Shown here in pieces: positions 43,224 through 50,938 of a stretch of 64,000 bases of DNA. Origin of the DNA: JBCCOW01 sp038749105 (lineage in GTDB: Bacteria; Planctomycetota; Phycisphaerae; Phycisphaerales; Phycisphaeraceae); NCBI GenBank assembly GCA_038749105.1, contig JBCDIM010000007.1, forward strand, positions 1 through 64,000. The letters are read 5' to 3'. Within the stretch, counting starts at the first letter, position 1. Every line of letters starts with the position of its first letter. Below the pieces are notes generated by a model. That model was not told the origin of the DNA. It did not search any database and saw only the letters and a program-made list of their open reading frames with translations. The position numbers were made by a program, and so were the translations under genes.

Positions 43224-43229
43224 TAAACT
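43224..43229 (+). promoter_or_regulatory. Putative -10 hexamer of the DedA gene
   Basis: TAAACT ends 9 bases before the ATG at 43239. There is no Shine-Dalgarno. Confidence 0.35.
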
Positions 43230-43238
43230 CCATTCCGC

Positions 43239-43883
43239 ATGCTCGAAGAGCTGATCGAAAACGCCGCCGCTAAGACGCCCTACCTCATCTTCGTGGCGAT
43301 CTTCCTCGCCACCGGGTTCGGGCTCCCCCTACCCGAGGACATCCCGCTGATCGTGGCGGGCTACATCTGCGGCGTCGCCGAGGGCGACCACCCCAACCTC
43401 TCGATCATGATCCCGGTCTGCTTCCTCTCCATTGTCGGCTCGGACTGCATCCTCTACCTCCTCGGCCGACGCTACGGGCACCACATGCTCGAGTGGCGCT
43501 TCGTCCACCGCATCATCTCCCGGAAACGCCTGTACAAGGCCGAGGCCCAGATCCAGGAGCACGGCGGCAAGTTCGTCTTCGTGGCCCGCTTCCTGCCCGG
43601 CATCCGCGCTCCCGCGTTCTTCGCCGCCGGCGTCTTCAAGGTGCCGTTCTCTCGGTTCGTGGCCTACGACGGGCTCGCCGCCACGGTGTCGGTCCCGACC
43701 ATCATCCTGTTGGCGTACTGGTTCGCTGAAGAGCTCGACGCCGTGAAAGAACACGTCCGGCAGGGCAAGGCCGTCGCCATCGTGACCGTGGCTGTGGTCG
43801 TCATCTGCTTTACAGCGTTTAAGCTCTGGGCTTACCGCCGTGCCAAGCGCCTGGACACCGATGACCCCGGGCCCTCCGTGTAA
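43239..43883 (+). CDS. DedA-family (VTT domain) membrane protein
   Basis: A 214-residue inner-membrane protein of the DedA/SNARE-associated family. Members flip or recycle polyprenyl phosphate or phospholipids and support envelope integrity. It shows the family blocks FLATGFGLPLPEDIPLIVAGY (re-entrant loop with the acidic residues), DCILYLLGRRYG, the AEAQIQEHGGKFVFVARFLPGIRAPAFFAAGV motif (the FxRFxPGxR signature, here FVARFLPGIRA) and a terminal helix with a basic tail. It starts 37 bases after cca on the same strand. With the WecA-like enzyme it suits polyprenyl carrier metabolism, but they are 34 kb apart. Confidence 0.93.
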   Translation: MLEELIENAAAKTPYLIFVAIFLATGFGLPLPEDIPLIVAGYICGVAEGDHPNLSIMIPVCFLSIVGSDCILYLLGRRYGHHMLEWRFVHRIISRKRLYKAEAQIQEHGGKFVFVARFLPGIRAPAFFAAGVFKVPFSRFVAYDGLAATVSVPTIILLAYWFAEELDAVKEHVRQGKAVAIVTVAVVVICFTAFKLWAYRRAKRLDTDDPGPSV

Positions 43884-43900
43884 TCCCCAGCCGCCGTTCC

Positions 43901-43930
43901 TTGCGGACGCACCCCTGCGCCGCCTATTCT
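43901..43930 (+). promoter_or_regulatory. Predicted leaderless promoter of the YggS gene
   Basis: TTGCGG (43901-43906) and TATTCT (43925-43930) are spaced by 18 bases. The -10 ends 7 bases before the ATG at 43938. Confidence 0.5.
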
Positions 43931-43937
43931 TTGGGCT

Positions 43938-44723
43938 ATGCCCACGCGAACCCCCTCGCCGGACGCTATGGACCTCCGCGACACCTACCGACGCGTTAAC
44001 GATCAGATCGCCGAAGCCGCCATCCGTTCCGGACGGCAGCCCGACGACGTGCTCATGGTCGCCGTCACCAAATACGCCTCCGTCGATCAGATCCAACGCA
44101 TCGTCGAGATGGGCCACATTGATCTCGGCGAGTCCCGGGTCCAGCAGCTCTCCCAACGTGTCCCCCAGATCGACGAGTTCCTCGCCCGACGCAAGACCCT
44201 GGCCGGCGCGATCCCGAAGTCGTCCGAGGCCGTGCCCGACCGCGTGCGTTGGCACATGATCGGGCACCTCCAGCGCAACAAGGTTAAGCAGGTCTCCCCG
44301 CTGGTCGACCTGATCCACTCGGTCGATTCGCTCCGCCTCGCCGAAGAGCTGCACAACTACGCCGCCCGCAAGGACGTCATCCTCGACGTCCTGCTCCAGG
44401 TCAACGCCTCCGGCGAGGGCAGCAAGTCCGGCGTGGTCGCCCCGGCCGTCCTCCCGCTCGCCGAGCAGCTCGACACCATGGTCCACCTTCGCCTCCGCGG
44501 CTTCATGACCATGGCCCCCTACTCCGAGAACCCCGAAGACGCCCGACCCACCTTCGCCCGCACCGCAGATCTCTTCCACGACGCCAAGAAGGCCAAGCTC
44601 GGCGGCGAACACCTCACCGTCCTGTCCATGGGCATGTCCGGCGACTTCCAGGTCGCCATCGAAGAGGGCGCCAACCTCGTCCGGATCGGCCGCGGCCTCT
44701 TCGGCGACCAAGAGGCGCTATAA
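43938..44723 (+). CDS. YggS/PLPBP family pyridoxal phosphate homeostasis protein
   Basis: A 261-residue cytosolic PLP-binding protein that buffers pyridoxal phosphate and affects amino-acid balance. It has no known catalysis. The single alpha/beta barrel carries the PLP lysine K45 in VAVTKYAS, then DLGESRVQQL, the conserved WHMIGHLQRNKVKQV, HSVDSLRLAEEL, QVNASGEGSKSGV and the phosphate-binding MGMSGDFQVAIEEGANLVRIGRGLFG. A short insert (RRKTLAGAIPKSSEAVPDR, about 83-101) is longer than in E. coli YggS. An in-frame second Met at residue 11 is possible, but the -10 position favours the first. Confidence 0.96.
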   Translation: MPTRTPSPDAMDLRDTYRRVNDQIAEAAIRSGRQPDDVLMVAVTKYASVDQIQRIVEMGHIDLGESRVQQLSQRVPQIDEFLARRKTLAGAIPKSSEAVPDRVRWHMIGHLQRNKVKQVSPLVDLIHSVDSLRLAEELHNYAARKDVILDVLLQVNASGEGSKSGVVAPAVLPLAEQLDTMVHLRLRGFMTMAPYSENPEDARPTFARTADLFHDAKKAKLGGEHLTVLSMGMSGDFQVAIEEGANLVRIGRGLFGDQEAL

Positions 44724-44737
44724 CGCCTCCCCTTTAG

Positions 44738-44756
44738 CCCCGGGCTTTGCCCGGGG
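44738..44756 (+). terminator. Possible terminator hairpin after the YggS gene
   Basis: CCCCGGGC and GCCCGGGG form a perfect 8-bp stem with a TTT loop, 15 bases after the stop. No U-run follows, so it may be a transcript-end stabiliser rather than a strong terminator. Confidence 0.4.
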
Positions 44757-44930
44757 GCACGCGGCGAGCCTGATGCCGCCGCGCACCAAATTCTCACCTT
44801 ATCGGGCACCCCACCCGCCCCCACGCCCCACCCGCGGCAATACCATCCAGCTATCGCCCCCAATCGCCGATGGTCTGGTCGGCCTCTCTACGTTTGCTTC
44901 TCCTCTGAAAACCGCCGGATAACTCCAGCC

Positions 44931-46424
44931 ATGCCCGAGCTCAAACGCACCGACCACCGCTTCCTCGCCGACGACAAACGCGTCATGGCCCGATTCTTCG
45001 GCGTCGGCTCCGACGACCGCGCCAAACGCGTCATCCAGCGCGTGCTCGACCTCGGACCCGAAGAAGCCGAGGCGGCCCTCGAGAACGTCCTCCGACGCTT
45101 CGCCCCCCGGCACCGCGACATCGAGGCCGCCTTCGAACGCCACTTCGGCTACATCCAGCACCACCCCGCCGACCCCGACGCCCTCTCGCTCCCGCAGCGC
45201 CTGCTCATCGGCGCCTACTTCACGATGGAATACTCCATCGAGTCCGCCGCCCTCTTCAATCCGTCCATCGTCCCCCACCCCAACCAGGCCGGGCTCCCCA
45301 AAGGGCACCTCCGTTTCATCATGTCCCTCCGCGCCACCGGCGAGGGCCACGTCTCTTCCATCGTCTTCCGCACCGGCGTCCTCGATGCCAAGGCCAACGC
45401 CACCTTCGACCCCGCGCCACGCTTCGCCGCCAAGATGCGCCTCAAGGTCGACCAGAACTTCGACAAACACCTCTTCCTCCTCAAGCTCATCGAGATGGGT
45501 GCCTACACCGATGTCGCTCAGGTCATCCTCGACGAGCTGCCCGACCCCTTCTCGCTGCCCGTGCTCGACCAGAAGATCGCCGAGGTCCGCCAGCGCGAAG
45601 AGCGGCCGCACCCCTTTTCCGAGACCGCCGACAACATGCTCTGGCTCGCGCGTTCCAACTACGGGCTGGTCGTCCCCGAGAACGCCGACGCCTCCGAGAT
45701 CGTCATCTTCCCCACCTCCGAGAACGAGTCCCGCGGCATCGAAGACCTCCGACTCACCCCCTTCATCAACCCCGACGGCTCCACCACCTACTTCGGCACC
45801 TACTCGGCCTACAACGGCTTCAAGGTCCTGCCCCAGATCCTCGAGACCAACGACTTCCACACCATCAAGGTCCACACCCTCAACGGCAAGTACGTCCAGA
45901 ACAAGGGCATGGCCCTGTTCCCCCGCAAGATCAACAACCTCTACTACATGATCTCCCGCCTCGACGGCGAGAACATGTTCGTCATGAAGTCCGACAACCC
46001 GTACTTCTGGAACGAGTCCCAACGCCTCTGCGAACCCCTCTACCCCTGGGAGTTCGTCCAGATCGGCAACTGCGGACCGCCCATCGAAACCCCTCAGGGC
46101 TGGCTGCTCCTCACCCACGGCGTCGGCCCCGTCCGCGAATACGCCATCGGCGCCTGCCTCCTCGACCTCGACGACCCCACCAAGGTCATCGGCCACCTCC
46201 AGTTCCCCCTCATCACCCCCAACGAATCCGAACGCGACGGCTACGTCCCCAACGTCGTCTACACCTGCGGCGCCCTGGTCCACGCCGGCCAGCTCGTCAT
46301 CCCCTACGCCATCTCCGACTCCGCCACCACCATGGCGACCACCCCCCTCGACGCCCTCCTCGACGAACTCCTCAACAACTCCAACGCCTGCCCCCTACCC
46401 GACCGCCGCATGGCCCCGCGTTAG
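44931..46424 (+). CDS. GH130 family glycoside phosphorylase/hydrolase
   Basis: A 497-residue cytosolic protein of the GH130 family (beta-mannoside phosphorylases and relatives), which in its phosphorolytic members breaks mannosyl links with inorganic phosphate. A helical N-terminal extension (about 1-75, RDIEAAFERHFGYIQHH) is followed by FNPSIVPHPNQ, the five-blade propeller with GIEDLRLTPFINPDGSTTYFGTYSAYNG (catalytic Asp region), KGMALFPRKINNLYYMISRLDGEN, the GNCGPPIETPQGWLLLTHGVG block and a late YVPNVVYTCGALVHAGQLVIPYA segment with the phosphate-binding region. The long N-terminal helix is typical of one GH130 subgroup that oligomerises. Substrate is not determined. Confidence 0.9.
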   Translation: MPELKRTDHRFLADDKRVMARFFGVGSDDRAKRVIQRVLDLGPEEAEAALENVLRRFAPRHRDIEAAFERHFGYIQHHPADPDALSLPQRLLIGAYFTMEYSIESAALFNPSIVPHPNQAGLPKGHLRFIMSLRATGEGHVSSIVFRTGVLDAKANATFDPAPRFAAKMRLKVDQNFDKHLFLLKLIEMGAYTDVAQVILDELPDPFSLPVLDQKIAEVRQREERPHPFSETADNMLWLARSNYGLVVPENADASEIVIFPTSENESRGIEDLRLTPFINPDGSTTYFGTYSAYNGFKVLPQILETNDFHTIKVHTLNGKYVQNKGMALFPRKINNLYYMISRLDGENMFVMKSDNPYFWNESQRLCEPLYPWEFVQIGNCGPPIETPQGWLLLTHGVGPVREYAIGACLLDLDDPTKVIGHLQFPLITPNESERDGYVPNVVYTCGALVHAGQLVIPYAISDSATTMATTPLDALLDELLNNSNACPLPDRRMAPR

Positions 46425-46490
46425 AACGACTACCGGCCGCGTTTTTTTCGTATTCGCTGATCGCTTTCCAAAATGAACACGGCATCGGAT

Positions 46491-46496
46491 TATTCT
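46491..46496 (+). promoter_or_regulatory. Putative -10 hexamer of the propeller-protein gene
   Basis: TATTCT ends 7 bases before the ATG at 46504, the same hexamer and spacing as at the YggS gene. There is no Shine-Dalgarno. Confidence 0.4.
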
Positions 46497-46503
46497 TACT
46501 GGC

Positions 46504-47757
46504 ATGGCTTGCAGAGATAGAAGAAGGATCGTGGTAGCGGCAGCTTTTCTGGCCGTGCTTGCTATCGTGAGTCCGGGGTGCGAAGACCCTGGAGAAAGCG
46601 TTCCGGTCGCTCCGAGGCAAGTTGAGCAAGATTTGTTCCGAGCGGGCCCGGAACGAGCCGGCCTCTTCCCGCCCGGGGGCCCAACGGTCTTGAACGAGGT
46701 GGTTTGGCAATTCGAGGCAGAGGATGGCGTCAATGCCAGCGTGAACTCATCTCCAGCGATCTCAGACGGCTTGGTCTGCTTCGGTAGTAACGATGGCTGC
46801 TTCTATGCACTAGATGTCAACACCGGTAAGAAGGTATGGGCGTTCGACACAGGCGATACCCTGTTTTCCTCCCCGACGATTTCCGCCGGCGTGGTCTACT
46901 TTGGCAGCAGAAACGGCCACCTCTACGCGCTCGATGTTAAGAGCGGGAAACAGAAGTGGAAGGTCCGCGTTGGAGGCGAAGTCTTCTCATCCCCAGTGAT
47001 CTCGGGCGGTGGCGTTTACTTCGGATCTATGGATGGTCACCTCTACGCGGTCGAGACCAAGACCGGCGAGGTCAAGGGCAAGTTCTGGGCCGGCGGCGGG
47101 GTCTGGTCATCTCCAGCCATCGTGGACGGTGTGATCTACTTCGGGAGCGACGACGGCCACCTCTACGCCATCGACATCAAGACCGGCAAGAGGAAATGGA
47201 AGTTCCTCACGGGCGATGCCGTCAAGTCATCCCCTGCGGTCTCAGGCGGTGTGGTCTACTTCGGGAGCATGGACGGCTACCTCTACGCGGTAGACGCTAA
47301 AACCGGCGAGAAGCGATGGCGGTTCCATGCACAACACCAGGACTACCCCTACGACGACAACGGCGCGGTCATGGCGGGCGTGATCTCGTCACCCGCGGTT
47401 TCCGGAGACAACGTCTTCCTGACGAGTTTCGACCGGCACCTCTACGCGATCGATAGCAAGACCGGCGAAGAGAAATGGAAATTCAGGACCGGAGACGGCA
47501 TCTTCTCGTCTCCCGCGATCTCAGGCAGCACCATCTACTTCGGTGGGGCCGAAGGCTGGCACGGCCATCTCTATGCGGTTGATACTGAAACCGGCCAGCA
47601 AAAGTCGAAGTTCAAAGCAACGGAGCTCAGTGTCTGGTCATCGCCAGCGATCGCGGACGGCGTGGTCTACTTCGGGACAATGGAAGGGCATCTGTACGCA
47701 GTGAAAGAACGGGCCGAAACAGCAGACGCTCCCACTCCAAATCCTGCGCAGCCTTGA
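46504..47757 (+). CDS. PQQ-type beta-propeller lipoprotein (BamB-like repeats)
   Basis: A 417-residue exported protein with a basic N-terminus, hydrophobic core and a cysteine at 26 (VLAIVSPGC), a likely lipoprotein. Eight repeats of about 40 residues follow, each close to SSPAIxDGVVYFGSxDGHLYAxDxKTGxxKWKF, forming a closed eight-blade propeller like BamB and PQQ-enzyme domains. Between blades five and six an extra loop HAQHQDYPYDDNGAVMAG is inserted. There is no PQQ-enzyme active site, so a binding or scaffold role is likelier than an oxidoreductase. Sampled lines are about 55% GC against about 70% in the neighbouring GH130 gene, so it may be of different origin or recently amplified. Confidence 0.88.
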   Translation: MACRDRRRIVVAAAFLAVLAIVSPGCEDPGESVPVAPRQVEQDLFRAGPERAGLFPPGGPTVLNEVVWQFEAEDGVNASVNSSPAISDGLVCFGSNDGCFYALDVNTGKKVWAFDTGDTLFSSPTISAGVVYFGSRNGHLYALDVKSGKQKWKVRVGGEVFSSPVISGGGVYFGSMDGHLYAVETKTGEVKGKFWAGGGVWSSPAIVDGVIYFGSDDGHLYAIDIKTGKRKWKFLTGDAVKSSPAVSGGVVYFGSMDGYLYAVDAKTGEKRWRFHAQHQDYPYDDNGAVMAGVISSPAVSGDNVFLTSFDRHLYAIDSKTGEEKWKFRTGDGIFSSPAISGSTIYFGGAEGWHGHLYAVDTETGQQKSKFKATELSVWSSPAIADGVVYFGTMEGHLYAVKERAETADAPTPNPAQP

Positions 47758-47817
47758 TGCTCTATCGGCTGCGAACAAACGATACCCAGGACGCCGCGCG
47801 GAGAGAGCGGCCCATCG

Positions 47818-48966
47818 CTAGCTCACCGACATCGTCGGCCTCATCCCACCCGCCCCGCCCATCATCGCCTTGAGCTGTACCTGCTCCTCCACCGCCCGGC
47901 ACACGCCGGTGAATGACTCCGCCAGCCCGTCGTCCTTCGTGAAGTTCGCCGATGGGTCGCCCGCATCGCAGTGCCGTCGCAAAGCTGTGTTGATCGGCAC
48001 CCCACCCAGGAACGGCACCGCAAGTTGGTGGGCCAGCATCTCCGCCCCGCCCTTGCCGAACAGGTCGTACTCCTTGCCGTCGTCCCCGATGAAGTACGAC
48101 ATGTTCTCGACCAGCCCGAGCACCGGGATGCCCAGCTTGTCGAACATGGCATGCGCCCGCTTCGCGTCGTCTTGTGCCACCTTCTGCGGCGTGCAGACGA
48201 TCACCGCCCCGGTCAACGGTAACAACTGCGACATCGTTAAGCACACGTCCCCAGTTCCGGGGGGCAGGTCGATAATGAGGAAGTCGAGCTCGCCCCAGTC
48301 GGTCTGCGTCGCCAGCTGCTTGAACGCCCCGTGCGCCATCGGGCCGCGCCAGATCAGGGCTTGGCCGTCTTCGACCAGGTCGCCGATGGACATCGCCTTG
48401 ATGCCGTGCAGCTCGAAGGGGATCAGCGTCTGGCCGACGGCTCGCGGCTCGTAGCGGTCCGACCCCAGCATCGTCGGCACCGACGGGCCGTAGATGTCGC
48501 CGTCCATCAGCCCCACCTTGCGCCCCATGCGGGCGAGGCCCACCGCCAGGTTGATCGCGACCGTCGACTTGCCCACGCCCCCCTTGCCCGCACCCACCGC
48601 GATCACGTGCTTCACATGGGGCAGCGGGTTGCCCTCCGAGGCACCTTCGCCGGGCGACGCCTGTGGTTGTCCCCCACCCTCACCTCCCATCGCCGACAGC
48701 GACGTGCTGAACACCACCTCCACACCGCCGAGCCCACCGCCCACCGCATCGGCCGCCTGCCTGACCGTCTGCTCCACCAGTGCGCGTAGCGCCTCTTGCC
48801 CCGGTCCATTGAGCCGGTCCACCTTCAGCCCGATCCGCACGCTTTTCGCCCCGTCTTCACCCTCCAGATCGACCGACTCGACGCGGTTCAGCGTTACCAG
48901 ATCGCGGTGCAGCTCGGGGTCGTCGATCGTCGCCAGGGCGTCCAGGATGGTCTCTCGGCTGAGCAT
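47818..48966 (-). CDS. Mrp/ApbC-family P-loop ATPase (iron-sulfur cluster carrier-like)
   Basis: A 382-residue cytosolic MinD-like ATPase thought to deliver iron-sulfur clusters. Residues 5-90 are a MIP18/DUF59 domain (ILDALATIDDPELHRDLVTL). A Gly/Gln-rich linker leads to the ATPase with the deviant Walker A GAGKGGVGKST (125-135), LMDGDIYGPSVPTML, IDLPPGTGDVCLTMSQ and VVCTPQKVAQDDA-like VIVCTPQKVAQDD. The C-terminal CxxC that follows ENMS in classical Mrp/ApbC is missing: the sequence reads ENMSYFIGDDGKEYDLFG. The start is the ATG at 48966, giving the normal MLSRETILDAL. It is divergent from the Spy-like gene. Confidence 0.94.
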   Translation of the reverse strand: MLSRETILDALATIDDPELHRDLVTLNRVESVDLEGEDGAKSVRIGLKVDRLNGPGQEALRALVEQTVRQAADAVGGGLGGVEVVFSTSLSAMGGEGGGQPQASPGEGASEGNPLPHVKHVIAVGAGKGGVGKSTVAINLAVGLARMGRKVGLMDGDIYGPSVPTMLGSDRYEPRAVGQTLIPFELHGIKAMSIGDLVEDGQALIWRGPMAHGAFKQLATQTDWGELDFLIIDLPPGTGDVCLTMSQLLPLTGAVIVCTPQKVAQDDAKRAHAMFDKLGIPVLGLVENMSYFIGDDGKEYDLFGKGGAEMLAHQLAVPFLGGVPINTALRRHCDAGDPSANFTKDDGLAESFTGVCRAVEEQVQLKAMMGGAGGMRPTMSVS

Positions 48967-48974
48967 GGTCCCGA

Positions 48975-48980
48975 AGCATA
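48975..48980 (-). promoter_or_regulatory. Putative -10 hexamer of the Mrp gene
   Basis: TATGCT on the minus strand ends 8 bases before the ATG at 48966. No clear Shine-Dalgarno. Confidence 0.35.
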
Positions 48981-49101
48981 GCCCGCTATCACAGCGCCGG
49001 CCCCGGCCGGGATCGGCAGCACGCACAAACGCTGCAATAGACCGGTTGCCCGGTGCGTTGCTCTGCAGCATGCAGTGGCTGGGCATACCGGCCAACCTTA
49101 C

Positions 49102-49134
49102 CCCCCGAATAACCCCCGAATAACCCCCGAAAGG
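49102..49134 (+). repeat. Tandem 11-bp repeat before the Spy-like gene
   Basis: CCCCCGAATAA occurs twice head to tail and a third, altered unit (CCCCCGAAAGG) carries the AAAGGA Shine-Dalgarno of the gene starting at 49142. Confidence 0.65.
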
Positions 49135-49141
49135 ACTTGCC

Positions 49142-49792
49142 ATGACCCGATCTCGAAACACCCCTCGTTTGCGTTGGATCCTCCCGGCCTTCGCTGCGGT
49201 GGCCTTCATCGCTCCCACCGGGCTTACCGCCCTGGCCCAAGACGCCGGCCCCGGAGACCGCCCGGATCGCAGCGAACGCCGAGCCGAGCGCGATGGTGAA
49301 CGCAAAGAGCGGGGCGAAAGGGGCGAACGTGGAGAACGCGGCGACCGCAAGCGGGGCGCCGCGATGAAGGCCCTGTTTGAAGGGGTCAATCTCACCGAGC
49401 TGCAGCGTGAGGAGGTCAGGGAGATCATGGCCCCGCTCCGCGAAGAAATGGACGCCTGGCACGCCAAGGCGAAGGAGGTCCGCGATGCCAACCGGGCCGC
49501 GATGAAAGAGGCCCGTGAGGCGGGCGACCGCGAGGCCGTCGCCCAAGCCCGCACCGAGGCCAAGGCCAAGATGGACGCGTTGCTGGAAGAACGCCCGAAG
49601 GTCGAGCCTTATCTCGACGAAGTCCGTGGCGTGCTGACCGCCGAGCAGCAGGCGACGTTCGATGACAACCGTAAATCCCTCGAGGCCAAGATGGCCGAGC
49701 GGCGCGAGAAGATGAAAGAAAAACGCGAGAAGCGTGGCGAGCGTGGCGAAGGCCGCGGTGAACGCCGCGGACCCGACGGCGGACCCGAGTAA
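49142..49792 (+). CDS. Spy/CpxP-like periplasmic protein
   Basis: A 216-residue exported protein with a signal peptide (LRWILPAFAAVAFIAPTGLTALAQ). After a very charged, repetitive linker (RERGERGERGD-like, about 42-70) comes a helical hairpin with the LTxxQ-type repeats of Spy/CpxP: NLTELQREEVREIM (about 84-97) and later VLTAEQQATFDDNR (about 173-186). The tail is again Arg/Glu/Gly-rich. Family members are ATP-independent chaperones or stress sensors of the periplasm. The charged runs are extreme for the family. AAAGGA stands 8 bases before the ATG. A terminator follows. Confidence 0.85.
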   Translation: MTRSRNTPRLRWILPAFAAVAFIAPTGLTALAQDAGPGDRPDRSERRAERDGERKERGERGERGERGDRKRGAAMKALFEGVNLTELQREEVREIMAPLREEMDAWHAKAKEVRDANRAAMKEAREAGDREAVAQARTEAKAKMDALLEERPKVEPYLDEVRGVLTAEQQATFDDNRKSLEAKMAERREKMKEKREKRGERGEGRGERRGPDGGPE

Positions 49793-49828
49793 GCCGCCCT
49801 CTCGCTTTGAGTCGAACGCTTCAGCTTT

Positions 49829-49857
49829 ACACCCCGGCCTCAGCGCCGGGGTGTTTT
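49829..49857 (+). terminator. Rho-independent terminator of the Spy-like gene
   Basis: ACACCCCGGC and GCCGGGGTGT form a perfect 10-bp stem with a 6-base loop, followed by TTT. It separates this gene from the convergent ABC ATPase gene. Confidence 0.8.
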
Positions 49858-49870
49858 CATGCCTGCCCGG

Positions 49871-50854
49871 CTACTGCACCAGCCCCCGCGTCAGCTTCAT
49901 GAAGGCGGTTTCGAGGTTGACTTTTTCCTCTTCTAAGCGTGTCAGGTCGTAGCCCGCACCCACCAGCGCCGCCGCCACTCGGCCCACGGTCGTCGGCCCG
50001 CCGCCATCCGCCCCGCCAGCCCCCGCGTCCGCCGACCGGTCCAGCAACACCCGCAGGTGCTCGTTCTCCATCTCGACCCCCACCACACCCGGCACCGTCT
50101 TGATGACTTCCATCGCCGGTGCCCGCCTACTACCGACCCCCACATGCAACACTCCTGCGACGCCGCCGCCACCCTTGGCCCGCTCCAGGATCTCCGCGAC
50201 CGTCCCCGTGAACTTGAGCTCCCCCTGCTCGATGATCGCCACCTTGTTGCACAGGTCGGCCAGCTCTAAAAGGATGTGCGAGCTGATCAGGATCGTCTTG
50301 CCCATCCGGTGTAATTCTTTCAACAGCTCGCGCATCTCGATCCGCGCCCGCGGGTCCAGCCCCGACGCCGGCTCGTCCATCAGCAGCACCTTCGGGTCGT
50401 GCAACAACACCCGCGCCACCGACAGCCGCTGCTGCATCCCCCGCGACAGCGAGTTCACCTCCGCGTCGGCCTTGTACGTCAGATCGGTCAACGCCAGCAC
50501 GTCGTCGATCACCGCTTTGCGTTGCTCGCCCGTGATCCCGTAGGCCGACGCGAAGAACTGCAGGTACTCCGTCACCACCATGTCGTCGTACGACCCGAAG
50601 AAGTCCGGGACATACCCGATCATCGCCCGCACCTGACGCGCATTGACCGGCCCGACCGACAGCCCGTCGATCCGTGCCTCCCCCGACGACGGCTTCAGCA
50701 GCGTGGCGAGGATCTTGATGCAGGTCGTCTTCCCCGCGCCGTTGGGCCCGATGAACCCGAAGCAGTCCCCCGCTTCGATCTCGAGGTTGAGGTTCGACAG
50801 AGCGGTGAGCTCCCCGTACCGCTTCGTCAGATTGACCGTCCGAATCATCGCCAT
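49871..50854 (-). CDS. ABC transporter ATP-binding protein
   Basis: A 327-residue ATPase subunit of the CcmA/NatA-like export type. It has Walker A GPNGAGKTT (36-44), the Q-loop region IGYVPDFFGSYDD, signature LSRGMQQR, Walker B VLLMDEPASGLD and the switch His in ILISSHILLE. About 90 residues at the C-terminus (from GTVAEILERAKGG) form a DUF4162-like regulatory tail, typical of ABC-2 exporters. No permease gene of the ABC-2 type adjoins it. The gene upstream encodes a large two-helix membrane protein (84 bases away, same strand), which could be its partner. The cargo is unknown. Confidence 0.94.
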   Translation of the reverse strand: MAMIRTVNLTKRYGELTALSNLNLEIEAGDCFGFIGPNGAGKTTCIKILATLLKPSSGEARIDGLSVGPVNARQVRAMIGYVPDFFGSYDDMVVTEYLQFFASAYGITGEQRKAVIDDVLALTDLTYKADAEVNSLSRGMQQRLSVARVLLHDPKVLLMDEPASGLDPRARIEMRELLKELHRMGKTILISSHILLELADLCNKVAIIEQGELKFTGTVAEILERAKGGGGVAGVLHVGVGSRRAPAMEVIKTVPGVVGVEMENEHLRVLLDRSADAGAGGADGGGPTTVGRVAAALVGAGYDLTRLEEEKVNLETAFMKLTRGLVQ

Positions 50855-50914
50855 GGTGGGATCAGCAATAAGCAGTGAGCAACACAGTAAACCAACAGTC
50901 TGCCCGGTTTCTCA

Positions 50915-50937
50915 CTTCCAACTTCTAAATTCCAGCT
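50915..50937. repeat. Second copy of the family A repeat core
   Basis: A 23-base copy (CTTCCAACTTCTAAATTCC plus AGCT) of the core at 3316-3338, with 21 of 23 matches, in the same orientation. It lies in the low-GC gap upstream of the ABC ATPase gene, next to the stop of the upstream gene. Confidence 0.6.
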
Positions 50938-50938
50938 T

